The notes: generated from the sequence alone by a model not told the origin. A stretch of DNA of 23,713 nucleotides from an uncultured Massilia sp. (GCA_946481275.1 CAMLMV010000072.1:1-23713), one strand, 5' to 3'. Shown: positions 8,256 to 16,814, counted from the first letter of the stretch. Translations and numbers: made by a program.

Positions 8256-8276
8256 TCTCGCCGCATGCGATATAGT
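8247..8276 (+). promoter_or_regulatory. Sigma-70 promoter of sbcDC
   Basis: TTTACA (8247-8252, 5 of 6) and TATAGT (8271-8276, 5 of 6) are separated by 18 bp. The predicted start near 8283 leaves a leader of about 37 nt before the sbcD ATG at 8320. Confidence 0.7.
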
Positions 8277-8319
8277 TGGCGCCCTGGCTCAACCCCTTGT
8301 TGATGACTGATTGACGATC

Positions 8320-9597
8320 ATGCGGCTGCTGCACACCTCAGACTGGCACCTCGGCCAGACCCTGCACAATTTCGACCGGACCTACGAACACCAGTGCTTC
8401 CTCGACTGGCTGCTCGACACGATCGTCGCCGAGGAAGCGGACGCCCTGCTGATCGCCGGCGACGTGTTCGACAACTCGAACCCGTCCGCCGTGGCGCAGC
8501 GCCAGCTGTACCGTTTCCTGCAGCAGGCCCGGGCGCGGGCACCGCAACTGGACATCGTCATCATCGCCGGCAACCACGATTCGCCGGGCCGGCTGGAAGC
8601 GCCGGGGCCGCTGCTGGAAGCGCACGGCACGCGCGTCGTGGGCCACGTCGTGCGCGACGCCGAAGGCAGCATCGACCTGGAACGCTTCATCGTGCCGCTG
8701 ACCGGCAAGGATGGGAACGTGAAAGCCTGGTGCGTGGCGATCCCGTTCCTGCGCCCGGGCGACGTGCCGCGCGTGGCGTCGCAGGCAGCGGGCGACGATG
8801 CCTTCGACGCCTACCTGGCCGGCATCCGCCTGCTCTACCAGCAGGCGTACGACCTGGCGCGCGAGCGCGCCGCGGGGGGCCAGGCAATCCTCGCGATGGG
8901 CCATTGCCACATGGTCGGCGGGGATGCGTCACCCGATTCGGAACGGCGCATCGTCATCGGCGGCACCGAGGTCCTGCCCGCATCGATGTTCGGCCCGGAC
9001 GTCGCGTATGCCGCGCTGGGCCACCTGCACCTGGCCCAGCGGGTCGGCCAGCAGGAGCACCTGCGCTATTCCGGCAGTCCCCTCCCCCTGTCGTTCGCGG
9101 AGGTGGGGTACAGGCACCAGGTGCTGCGCATCGACCTGGACGGCCCGCGCGCGGCCGCCATCGAACCGCTGCACGTGCCGCGCGCCGTCGAACTGCTGCG
9201 CGTGCCGGCCAGCCCGGCACCCGTCAAGCAGGCGATCGCGGAACTGGTCGCCCTCGACCTGCCCGACCTGCCGCGCGACGTGTGGCCCTACCTGGAAGTA
9301 CGCGTACTGCTCGACGCACCCGAGCCGGGGCTGCGCGCCCAGGTCGAGGCGGCGCTGGAAGGCAAGCCCGTGCGCCTCGCCAAGATCGAACCGACGCGGC
9401 GCGTGGTGACGACGGCCGGCGTGGAGCCCGCGCTGAGCCTCGACCAGCTCGCGCAACTGCAGCCGGACGACATCTTCCGCCGCCTGTGGCAGCAGCGCTT
9501 CGGCGCGGACGCGCCGGACGACCAGTTGGCCGCGTTCACGGAACTGCTGCTGCCGGCCGATGGCGCAGACAGGAACAAGAACCGGGAGGCCGCATGA
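8320..9597 (+). CDS. sbcD: Nuclease subunit SbcD (Mre11-type)
   Basis: A 425-residue metallophosphoesterase nuclease. With SbcC it forms the Mn-dependent SbcCD complex, which cleaves hairpins and blocked DNA ends. Phosphoesterase motifs are in order: D8-x-H10 in HTSDWHLGQ, GD48VFD, GN85HD, MGHCH and ALGHLHLAQ, followed by a C-terminal capping region. Start: ATG at 8320 gives the classic MRLLHTSDWHLGQ N-terminus. An in-frame TTG at 8311 is open but unlikely. No clear ribosome site is seen. It overlaps sbcC by ATGA at 9594-9597. Promoter and LexA-like site lie just upstream. Confidence 0.97.
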   Translation: MRLLHTSDWHLGQTLHNFDRTYEHQCFLDWLLDTIVAEEADALLIAGDVFDNSNPSAVAQRQLYRFLQQARARAPQLDIVIIAGNHDSPGRLEAPGPLLEAHGTRVVGHVVRDAEGSIDLERFIVPLTGKDGNVKAWCVAIPFLRPGDVPRVASQAAGDDAFDAYLAGIRLLYQQAYDLARERAAGGQAILAMGHCHMVGGDASPDSERRIVIGGTEVLPASMFGPDVAYAALGHLHLAQRVGQQEHLRYSGSPLPLSFAEVGYRHQVLRIDLDGPRAAAIEPLHVPRAVELLRVPASPAPVKQAIAELVALDLPDLPRDVWPYLEVRVLLDAPEPGLRAQVEAALEGKPVRLAKIEPTRRVVTTAGVEPALSLDQLAQLQPDDIFRRLWQQRFGADAPDDQLAAFTELLLPADGADRNKNREAA

Positions 9598-12500
9598 AGA
9601 TCCTGCGCATCGGCGGCAAGAACCTGGCTTCGCTGGCCGGCGAATTCGAGGTCGATTTCGAAAGCGAACCGCTCGTCTCGTCCGGCCTGTTCGCGATCAG
9701 CGGCCCCACCGGCGCCGGCAAGAGCACCCTGCTGGACGCCCTGTGCCTGGCCCTCTACGACGCCACGCCGCGCCTCATCAAGGGTCCGCGCGTGGGCAAC
9801 TACCTGCCCGACGTCGGCGACGAGACGCTGTCCGTGGCCGATCGCCGCACGCTGATGCGGCGCGGGACGGCGGACGCGTTCGCCGAAGTGGACTTCGTCG
9901 GCAACGACGGGCAGCGCTACCGGGCGCGCTGGAGTGTGCGGCGCTCGCGCAACCGCGCGGCCGGGGCCTTGCAGCCGTCGGCGATGAGCCTGCAGCAGCT
10001 GCCCGGCCTGCAACCGCTGGGCGGCACGAAGACGGAGGTGCTGGCCGAGATCGAACGCCGCATCGGCCTGTCGTTCGAACAGTTCACGCGTTCCGTGCTG
10101 CTGGCGCAGAATGAATTTTCCGCCTTCCTCCGTACCGACGAGAACGAGCGCGGCGAACTGCTGGAGACGCTGACGGGCGGCGCCGTCTACAGCGACATCT
10201 CGCGCCGCGCCTACGAGCGCTGGCGCGTGGAGCAGGAAGCCATGCGCCGTTTGACGGGGCGCCTGCAGGACCAGGCGCCGCTCGGTCCGGACGCGCGCAC
10301 CGAACTCGACGCCGAGCACGCCGCCGCCCAGGCCGCGCTGACGGCGGCCGAGACGCGCCGCGCCGCGCTGGAACGGCAACTGCGCTGGCACCAGGAACTG
10401 GACCGCCTGCGCGCGGGCGAATCCCAGGCGGACGGCGCGCTGGCCCATGCCCGCGCGGCGGCCGACGCCGCCGCCGACCGCCGGCGCCGGCTGGCCACGC
10501 TGGATGCCGTGCAGCCCGCGCGCGCCCTCGTGGCCGACCTGAACCGCCTGGCCGGCGAACAGCGCCAGGTGCAGGCCCAGTTGGCCGGCAGCGAACACGA
10601 ACTGGCGCGTGCCCTCGATGCCCAGCAACAGGCCGCGCGCGGCCTGATGGAGGCCGAACGCAAGCTGGAAACGGCCGAGGACGCGCAGCGCGCGGCCGCC
10701 CCGCAACTGGACCGCGCAAAAGCCCTCGACGCCACGCTGGACACGCTCGCGCCCGCGCATGCGAAGGCGCGCGCGGCGCAGGACGGCGTGCGCACGGAAT
10801 CCACGCAAGCCCAGGCCGCCCTGCGGGCCAAGGCAGGGGAACTGGAAGCGAGCCGGCGCGCCCTGCACGACGCGACGGCGTGGCTCGGCGCGCACGGCGC
10901 CCGCGAACTGCTCGGCACGCAATGGACGCGCTGGGACCAGCGCCTGGCCCAGGCCGAGCAGGCCGCGCGCCAGGATGCCTCCAGCGCGCAAGCCCTGAAC
11001 GCCGCCCGCGCCGGCGCCGAACAGGCCGCCGCAATGGCGCAGCGCACGGCGCATGCGCTGTCGGCTTCCGTCGAACTGCTGGCCGTGCGCGAAGCCGCGC
11101 GCAAACAGGCGGCCACGGCGCTGGACGGCATCGACGCCGACGCGCTGCGCGCGGAACGCCGCACGCTCGACAAGCGGCGCGAACACCTCGCTTCGCTCGA
11201 CCACACGTGGCAGGCATTGCGCACGCAGCGCGGCCGCCTCGCCGACCTCGATGCACAGACCGCGCAGGCCACCCGGGCGCAGGCCAACGCCCAGGAAGGT
11301 CTCGACGCCGCGCGCACCGCGGGCATCGCGCTGGACGCCGCCGTCAGCCAGGCCGAACGCATGCTCAAGACGGCCCAGCTGGCCTGCGCCGACGGCGTCG
11401 AGAAGCTGCGCGCCACCCTCGTGGACGGCGATGCCTGCCCCGTGTGCGGCGGCACGGAACACCCGTACCGCCATCAGGACGACCGGCTGCACGCCGTGCT
11501 GGAAGACCTGTCCGCCGAGCTGGCCGCACGCCGCGCCGAACAGCGTGCCAACGTCGACCAGCAAGCCGGCCAGCGCGCCGCCTTCGATGCCGCCGGCGAG
11601 CGGCTGGCGGCGCTGGCGCGCGAACGCGACAGCCTCGCCGCCGCCCTCGCCCAACTGGATGCGGAATGGGCCGACAATCCGCTCGCGGCGGACGCGCCCG
11701 ATGGCGACGCCGGCATCGACGCCCGCGGCCGCTGGCTCACCGCGGAACAGGCCGCGCTGCGCAAGGCCTACGAAGAACTCGAGACCCGCGACGGGGATCT
11801 GCGCCGCGCCGAACTCACGCGTGACGCCGCCCAGCAGGCCTGGGACCAGGCCAACCGCGAACACGCGCGCCTGCTCGACGCGGCGCAGACGGCGCAGGGC
11901 ACGCTGGCGCGCCTGGATGCCGACATCGCCGCGCTGGCAGCCCGGCGCGAGGCGGCCGCGGCCACGCTGGCCGAGTTGCTTGCGGAACTGGACCCCGTGC
12001 TGGCCGAAGCGTGCGGCGACGGCTGGCAGGGTCACTGGCAGCGCGACCCGGCCGGCTGGCGCCAGGCCCGCGCCAACGAGGCGCGCGAATGGAACGACCA
12101 GGCGGCGCGCCTTGCACGGCTGCAGGGCGCCATCGGCACCCTCGACGCCGAACACGCCGCGCTGGCCGCGCGCGTGGCGCATGCCGGCCAGCGCCTCGTC
12201 GAGGCGGAGGCCGAATTCGCCCGCCTGGACGCGGACCTGGCCGCGCGCCGCGCCGAGCGTGCGGAACTGTTCGAAGGCCGCGCCGCGCGCGAGGTCGAGC
12301 AGGTACTGACCGGCGCCGTGAACACCGCCCGCGAAGCGGTGAACGCCTGCCAGGCCGCGAGCCTGCAGGCCGCGCAGGCGGAGGCGCGGGTACGGGAAGC
12401 GCAGTCGCTGGCGGCGCGCCGCATCACGGACCTGCAGGGCGAACTGGCCGACGCCGGCGAGCGCCTCGCGCAATGGATTCAAGACTTCGACGGTAGCGAT

Positions 12501-13445
12501 CCCACACTGGAAAGCGTGGCCAACGAACAGCAGCTGGCCGCCCTGCTCCAGGTGGGCGCGGCCTGGATCGCCCAGGAACGCGCGGCCCTGCAGGAACTGG
12601 ACACGGCCGTGCGCCAGGCCACGGCCGTGCTGATCGAACGCCGCGCGCAGCGCGAGCAGCATGAACGGTTGCGCGAAGAGGTGGCGCCGGCGCAGGCAGA
12701 TATAGAACAACCGGATGCGCCGGCCGGGGACGGCGCTCCCGCAACCGCACAGGCCACCGCGCAGGCCCAGGATGCCGACTCGGTCGCCGCCGCCCTGCGC
12801 CGCGCCCAGACCGAACGGGACGCCGCCCACGAAGCGGCGGCCAGCCTCGCGCTGCGCATCCGCGAGGACGAGCAGCGCCGCGAGCGCGCACGCTCGATGA
12901 TGGCCGAGATCGAGCGCCAGCGCGCCATCGAGGAACGGTGGGCGAAGCTGGCGGAACTGATCGGCTCGGCCGACGGCAAGAAGTTCCGCAACTATGCCCA
13001 GCAATTCACGCTCGACGTGCTGCTCGGCTATGCCAACACGCACCTGGCCCAGCTGGCGCGGCGCTACCGGCTGGAGCGCGTCGTCAGCACGGCCGGCCCG
13101 TCGCTGGCGCTGATGGTGCGCGACCAGGACATGGGCGGCGAAGTGCGCTCCGTGAACTCGCTGTCCGGCGGCGAATCGTTCCTCGTGTCGCTGGCGCTCG
13201 CGCTGGGTCTCGCCTCGCTGTCGTCCAACCGCGTCAAAGTGGAATCGCTGTTCATCGACGAGGGATTCGGCAGTCTCGACAGCGATACCCTGGGCGTCGC
13301 GATGGACGCGCTGGACGCGCTGCAGTCGCTGGGCCGCAAGGTCGGCGTCATCTCGCACGTGCAGGAGATGACGGAACGCATCGCCACCAAGGTGCTCGTC
13401 CGCCCGGCCGGCGGGGGCAGCAGCGCCGTGACCGTGCAGTGCTAA
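9594..13445 (+). CDS. sbcC: SMC-like ATPase subunit SbcC (Rad50-type)
   Basis: A 1283-residue ABC/SMC-type ATPase, partner of SbcD. Walker A GPTGAGKST is at residues 37-45. Two very long coiled coils flank the zinc hook DACPVCGGTEHP (C615, C618). The C-terminal head has signature LSGGE at about 1190 and Walker B LFIDEGFGSLD with D1222/E1223. It is clearly longer than E. coli SbcC (about 1050 residues); the extra length is Ala/Arg/Glu-rich coil plus a Pro/Ala/Gln-rich disordered insert near residues 1032-1062. The start is fixed by GGGAGG 4 nt before ATG and the ATGA overlap with sbcD, indicating coupled translation. Confidence 0.97.
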   Translation: MKILRIGGKNLASLAGEFEVDFESEPLVSSGLFAISGPTGAGKSTLLDALCLALYDATPRLIKGPRVGNYLPDVGDETLSVADRRTLMRRGTADAFAEVDFVGNDGQRYRARWSVRRSRNRAAGALQPSAMSLQQLPGLQPLGGTKTEVLAEIERRIGLSFEQFTRSVLLAQNEFSAFLRTDENERGELLETLTGGAVYSDISRRAYERWRVEQEAMRRLTGRLQDQAPLGPDARTELDAEHAAAQAALTAAETRRAALERQLRWHQELDRLRAGESQADGALAHARAAADAAADRRRRLATLDAVQPARALVADLNRLAGEQRQVQAQLAGSEHELARALDAQQQAARGLMEAERKLETAEDAQRAAAPQLDRAKALDATLDTLAPAHAKARAAQDGVRTESTQAQAALRAKAGELEASRRALHDATAWLGAHGARELLGTQWTRWDQRLAQAEQAARQDASSAQALNAARAGAEQAAAMAQRTAHALSASVELLAVREAARKQAATALDGIDADALRAERRTLDKRREHLASLDHTWQALRTQRGRLADLDAQTAQATRAQANAQEGLDAARTAGIALDAAVSQAERMLKTAQLACADGVEKLRATLVDGDACPVCGGTEHPYRHQDDRLHAVLEDLSAELAARRAEQRANVDQQAGQRAAFDAAGERLAALARERDSLAAALAQLDAEWADNPLAADAPDGDAGIDARGRWLTAEQAALRKAYEELETRDGDLRRAELTRDAAQQAWDQANREHARLLDAAQTAQGTLARLDADIAALAARREAAAATLAELLAELDPVLAEACGDGWQGHWQRDPAGWRQARANEAREWNDQAARLARLQGAIGTLDAEHAALAARVAHAGQRLVEAEAEFARLDADLAARRAERAELFEGRAAREVEQVLTGAVNTAREAVNACQAASLQAAQAEARVREAQSLAARRITDLQGELADAGERLAQWIQDFDGSDPTLESVANEQQLAALLQVGAAWIAQERAALQELDTAVRQATAVLIERRAQREQHERLREEVAPAQADIEQPDAPAGDGAPATAQATAQAQDADSVAAALRRAQTERDAAHEAAASLALRIREDEQRRERARSMMAEIERQRAIEERWAKLAELIGSADGKKFRNYAQQFTLDVLLGYANTHLAQLARRYRLERVVSTAGPSLALMVRDQDMGGEVRSVNSLSGGESFLVSLALALGLASLSSNRVKVESLFIDEGFGSLDSDTLGVAMDALDALQSLGRKVGVISHVQEMTERIATKVLVRPAGGGSSAVTVQC

Positions 13446-13448
13446 AAT
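13440..13448 (+). promoter_or_regulatory. Possible extended -10 promoter at the end of sbcC
   Basis: TGC-TAAAAT (extended -10, TGn plus 5 of 6) spans the sbcC stop codon, 35 nt before the small downstream gene. No good -35 is seen, as is acceptable for extended -10 promoters. Confidence 0.4.
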
Positions 13449-13483
13449 GCGCCCCTTCCATTGATTCATCGCTCACTTTCATC

Positions 13484-13696
13484 ATGAACAAACCCGCCCG
13501 TTTCCTGACCTTCAAGTGCGCCAAATGCGCCAGGCCGGTCAAGGTCACTTTGCAAAAAGTGTCCGCCTGCTCGCACATCCAGCCCTACCAGGGCATTTGC
13601 GAATGCGGCGAAATCAAGCGCCACGCGACCGGCAATCCGGATGCCGTGAAATCCTTCGTCGAGTCGAACGAACTCCACTGGCACCACCACCACTGA
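13484..13696 (+). CDS. Small zinc-ribbon-like protein with C-terminal histidine tail
   Basis: A 70-residue protein, not assigned to a named family. It has C12-x2-C15 and C39-x-C41 pairs with an extra C29-x-H31 between them, consistent with a zinc ribbon-like fold (FKCAKCARPV, GICECGEIKRH). It ends in ESNELHWHHHH, a natural run of His that could bind metal. ATG at 13484 lies 38 nt after sbcC, with no clear ribosome site; a possible extended -10 is at 13440-13448. It is followed 12 nt later by a methyltransferase gene, suggesting cotranscription. Coding is supported by the ordered Cys pattern and start/stop fit. Function unknown. Confidence 0.75.
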   Translation: MNKPARFLTFKCAKCARPVKVTLQKVSACSHIQPYQGICECGEIKRHATGNPDAVKSFVESNELHWHHHH

Positions 13697-13708
13697 TCGG
13701 ACGCGGCG

Positions 13709-14866
13709 ATGACGACTCCCGACGGCGCGGCGCGCATCCACTGGATCGAACACGGCGAGGAACGCTCGGCGCGCTGGCGCTCGGAAAGCGGCTGGCCGGC
13801 GCCGAAGAAGGTCGTGCTTGCGGACGACACGATGTCCGCCGACGCGGCCTGGCGCCACGCGCTGGACGGCACGGCGCTGCTGTGGCGCGGCGACTTCCAG
13901 AACGCGCGCCAGCTGCTGCAGGCGCTCGTGCGCCGCGTCGACCATAAAGGTCCGCGGGCCAAACGCGCCAAGGCCGGCAAGGCCCCGGCGACGCTCACTG
14001 AGCAATTTCACCGCCACCGTCTCGCACAACTGCAGCGCGCACGCACGCTGGCGATGCTCCTGATCCCGTTCGACGCGGAGCACGGCATTCCGCTGCGCCG
14101 CGCGCCGGACGTGCGCGAAGCGTGCACGGAAGCGTATGGGCCGGCGACGGAACCGTACGTCGCATCGCTGCGCGAACTGCTGGGCGTGATCGGCGCGCAC
14201 GAATGGCGCCGCAAGGGCGTGTTCATTCCCGCCCTCGACGAGCGCATCCACCCGTGGTACGGCGTGTTCTCGCCCGTGCGCGGCGAATATGTCGAGCTCG
14301 TCGCGCAGGCACCGCTGCCGGCCGGCGCGAAGCTCGCGTTCGACATCGGCGCCGGTACGGGCGTGCTGTCGGCCGTGCTCGCGCATCGCGGCCTGCAGGG
14401 CGTGCTCGCCACCGACGTGGACGAGCGCGCGCTCGGCTGCGCCCGCGCGAACGTCGAGCGCCTGGGTCTCACCGGACAGGTGGAGATCGTGCGTGCCGAC
14501 CTGTATCCCGAGGGGTGCGCCGACCTCGTCGTCTGCAATCCGCCCTGGCTGCCGGGCAAGCCAAGTTCCGCGATCGAATACGCTGTCTACGATCCCGACA
14601 GCCGCATGTTGAAAGGTTTCCTCGCGGGCTTGAAAGAGCACCTGCGCGATGGCGGTGAAGGCTGGCTCATCCTGTCCGACCTGGCCGAGCACCTGGGCCT
14701 GCGTTCGCGCGATCAATTGCTCGGGTGGATTAACGAGGCCGGGCTGAAGGTCGAAGGCCGCCACGACATCCGCCCCACGCACGCGAAGGCCAGCGATCCC
14801 GACGACCCGCTGGCGGCGGCACGCATGGCCGAGGTAACGTCGCTGTGGCGCCTGCGGGTGGCTTGA
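13709..14866 (+). CDS. Class I SAM-dependent methyltransferase (NPPW type)
   Basis: A 385-residue cytoplasmic protein. The second half is a Rossmann methyltransferase: motif I FDIGAGTGVLSAVLA (D212-G218), the acidic end of beta-2 in VLATDVDERAL, and motif IV CNPPWLPGK (N277-P-P-W). The NPPW/NPPY signature is typical of enzymes methylating a planar amino nitrogen: N6-adenine, exocyclic N of guanine in rRNA (RsmC/RlmG type), or glutamine (PrmC type). The N-terminal 200 residues are not recognisable as a known recognition domain. It follows the small zinc-ribbon gene by 12 nt; ATG at 13709 has a weak ribosome site. The substrate cannot be called from sequence. Confidence 0.85.
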   Translation: MTTPDGAARIHWIEHGEERSARWRSESGWPAPKKVVLADDTMSADAAWRHALDGTALLWRGDFQNARQLLQALVRRVDHKGPRAKRAKAGKAPATLTEQFHRHRLAQLQRARTLAMLLIPFDAEHGIPLRRAPDVREACTEAYGPATEPYVASLRELLGVIGAHEWRRKGVFIPALDERIHPWYGVFSPVRGEYVELVAQAPLPAGAKLAFDIGAGTGVLSAVLAHRGLQGVLATDVDERALGCARANVERLGLTGQVEIVRADLYPEGCADLVVCNPPWLPGKPSSAIEYAVYDPDSRMLKGFLAGLKEHLRDGGEGWLILSDLAEHLGLRSRDQLLGWINEAGLKVEGRHDIRPTHAKASDPDDPLAAARMAEVTSLWRLRVA

Positions 14867-14902
14867 CCGCGGGCCGGGCAGATAGCGGTTTGGAAACCCG
14901 AT

Positions 14903-14931
14903 TTGCGCTTCGGCGCCGTTCGCGCTAAAAT
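14903..14931 (+). promoter_or_regulatory. Promoter of the initiator tRNA gene
   Basis: TTGCGC (14903-14908) and TAAAAT (14926-14931) are 17 bp apart. The tRNA 5' end is 12 nt after the -10, and a GC-rich stretch sits around the expected start. Confidence 0.6.
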
Positions 14932-14943
14932 AGCGTTCTCAGA

Positions 14944-15020
14944 CGCGGGGTGGAGCAGTCTGGCAGCTCGTCGGGCTCATAACCCGAAGGTCACAGGTTC
15001 AAATCCTGTCCCCGCAACCA
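14944..15020 (+). tRNA. Initiator tRNA-fMet (CAT)
   Basis: A 77-nt cloverleaf with encoded CCA. The anticodon loop is CTCATAA (anticodon CAT) and the T arm is ACAGGTTCAAATCCTGT. Two hallmarks identify the initiator: a C1-A72 mismatch at the end of the acceptor stem (CGCGGGG against CCCCGCA), and three consecutive G-C pairs in the anticodon stem (GGG/CCC). Confidence 0.96.
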
Positions 15021-15034
15021 AATACCGTAACAAC

Positions 15035-15066
15035 AAGCCCGACTCTTGTAGCCGGGCTTTTGTTTT
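15035..15066 (+). terminator. Intrinsic terminator of tRNA-fMet
   Basis: AAGCCCG (15035-15041) pairs with CGGGCTT (15053-15059), followed by TTGTTTT. It lies 14 nt after the tRNA. Confidence 0.85.
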
Positions 15067-15083
15067 CTGGGCCAGTGCAGCGC

Positions 15084-15335
15084 ATGAGAGACAAGAAAGA
15101 CAACGCGACCTTCGACCTGCCCGGCTTCGAGCCGGCGCCGCATGACGATGCCGCCGTTGTCCCGTCCTCTGATCCTGCGCCCGCCAAGCGCCCCCGGGCG
15201 CGCCGCACGGCACAGAAACAGGAACAGCTGATGCTGATGAACCTGGCAGAAACGGATGCGACCGGCCTGCCGGTCTGGAAACACGATCCCGATCTGGACC
15301 TCACCGGCTTGCCTGTCTGGAAGCCGGCACCCTGA
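15084..15335 (+). CDS. Small unknown protein with repeated TGLPVWK motif
   Basis: An 83-residue hydrophilic protein; no family recognised. It has an acidic/Pro-rich N-terminal half (FDLPGFEPAPHDD), a basic middle (AKRPRARRTAQKQEQ), and two copies of TGLPVWK separated by 7 residues at the C-terminus. The similar LPGFEPAP and GLPVWKPAP tails look like short linear motifs rather than a fold. ATG at 15084 is preferred over an upstream open stretch that overlaps the tRNA terminator; the ribosome site is weak. It lies 49 bp ahead of dbpA. Coding is likely because the repeat is kept at protein level with synonymous DNA differences, but expression is unproven. Confidence 0.6.
   Translation: MRDKKDNATFDLPGFEPAPHDDAAVVPSSDPAPAKRPRARRTAQKQEQLMLMNLAETDATGLPVWKHDPDLDLTGLPVWKPAP
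15261..15322 (+). repeat. Pair of 20-bp direct repeats coding TGLPVWK
   Basis: ACCGGCCTGCCGGTCTGGAA (15261-15280) recurs as ACCGGCTTGCCTGTCTGGAA (15303-15322), 42 bp apart. The two differences fall at synonymous positions, pointing to selection on the peptide. Confidence 0.85.
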
Positions 15336-15384
15336 AGCACGCGACATGAACGCCGGTTCGTCGCGCCAACGAAACGCCGACACC

Positions 15385-16794
15385 ATGTCCGACACCACCT
15401 TTTCCTCGCTGCAGCTCGCAGCCCCCTTCCTCGCCAACCTCGACCAGCTCGGCTATAAAGACATGACGCCCGTGCAGGCGGCCACCCTGCCGCTCGCACT
15501 TGCTGGCCGCGACCTCATCGCGCAGGCCAAGACGGGCAGCGGCAAGACGGCCGCGTTCGGCATCGGCATGCTGCTGAAGCTGAATCCGACGCTGTTCGCC
15601 GTGCAAGGCCTCGTCATGTGCCCCACGCGCGAGCTGGCCGACCAGGTCGCGAACGAGCTGCGCCGCCTGGCGCGGGGCATCGGCAACGTCAAGGTCGTCG
15701 TGCTGACGGGCGGCATCTCGATGCGTCCGCAGATTACGTCCCTGGAATTCGGCGCGCACATCGTCGTCGGCACGCCGGGCCGCATCCGCGACCACCTGCA
15801 GCGCCGCACGCTCGACCTCGCCCGCCTGCGCACCCTGGTGCTCGACGAGGCCGACCGCATGACGGACATGGGGTTCTACGACGAGATCGCGGCCATCGTG
15901 CGCGAGTGCCCCGCGCATCGCCAGACCCTGCTGTTCTCCGCGACGTATCCGGACGACATTCGCGCCGCCACCGCGCGCTTCCTGCGCGATCCGCTCGAGG
16001 TCGCCGTCGACACGGCGCACGCGCCGGCCCGCATCGAACAGCGCTTCTACGAGATCGCCTTCGACGGCCGCGTGGATGCCGTCGCGCGCCTGCTGCGCCA
16101 TCACCGGCCCGGTTCCGCGATCGCGTTCTGCAACACGAAGGCGCGCTGCCGCGAAGTCGCGGACGCCCTGCGCGAACAGGGCTTTTCCGCACTCGCACTG
16201 TATGGCGAGATGGAACAGCGCGAGCGCGACGAGACGCTCGTCCGCTTCGCCAACCGCAGCTGCGCGGTGCTCGTCGCCACCGATGTGGCCGCGCGCGGCA
16301 TCGACATCGCGGGGCTGGAGGCCGTCCTCAACGTCGACGTGTCCAAGGATCCGGAAGTGCACGTGCACCGCGTCGGCCGCACGGGACGCGCGGGTGCGAA
16401 CGGCCTCGCGCTGTCGCTGTGCGCGCCGAACGAAAAGCGCTGGGTCAAGCTGATCGAGGACGCGCAGGGCTTCACGGCCGAGTGGCATGCACTCGACGAA
16501 CTGGATGACGACGACGGCGCGGTCGACCCCGCGCCGATGATCACGTTGTGCGTATCCGGCGGCAAGAAGGACAAGCTGCGGCCGGGCGACCTGCTGGGCG
16601 CCCTCACCGGCGACGCGGGCCTGATGAAGGAGCAGGTCGGCAAGATCGCCATCTTCGAATTCGTCAGTTACGTCGCGCTCGACCGCCGGGTCGCGCAGCA
16701 GGCGTTCGACCGGCTGAACGACGGCAATCCGCTGGGCCCGGAATTCGGCACCATCAAAGGCCGTAACTTCAAGATGCGTTTCATCGACGACTGA
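15385..16794 (+). CDS. dbpA: ATP-dependent RNA helicase DbpA
   Basis: A 469-residue DEAD-box helicase. Motifs in order: Q motif (F6...Q31), Walker A AKTGSGKT (48-55), PTRELA, TPGRI, DEAD (154-157), SAT in LLFSATYP, ARGIDI, and HRVGRTGRAG. The C-terminal domain begins at SGGKKDKLRPGDLLGALTGDAGL and continues with VGKIAIFEFVSYVALDR. This is the DbpA RNA-binding domain, which recognises hairpin 92 of 23S rRNA during 50S assembly. The start at 15385 (MSDTTFSSLQL) fits the family; an in-frame ATG at 15346 would add 13 residues. Neither has a clear ribosome site. Confidence 0.94.
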   Translation: MSDTTFSSLQLAAPFLANLDQLGYKDMTPVQAATLPLALAGRDLIAQAKTGSGKTAAFGIGMLLKLNPTLFAVQGLVMCPTRELADQVANELRRLARGIGNVKVVVLTGGISMRPQITSLEFGAHIVVGTPGRIRDHLQRRTLDLARLRTLVLDEADRMTDMGFYDEIAAIVRECPAHRQTLLFSATYPDDIRAATARFLRDPLEVAVDTAHAPARIEQRFYEIAFDGRVDAVARLLRHHRPGSAIAFCNTKARCREVADALREQGFSALALYGEMEQRERDETLVRFANRSCAVLVATDVAARGIDIAGLEAVLNVDVSKDPEVHVHRVGRTGRAGANGLALSLCAPNEKRWVKLIEDAQGFTAEWHALDELDDDDGAVDPAPMITLCVSGGKKDKLRPGDLLGALTGDAGLMKEQVGKIAIFEFVSYVALDRRVAQQAFDRLNDGNPLGPEFGTIKGRNFKMRFIDD

Positions 16795-16814
16795 CGGTCG
16801 CGCAGCGCAACCTC

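Noticed and set aside
9288..13469. 1393-codon open frame on the minus strand opposite sbcC
   Set aside because: It is the antisense shadow of sbcC, whose Walker, hook and signature motifs prove the plus strand is the coding one.
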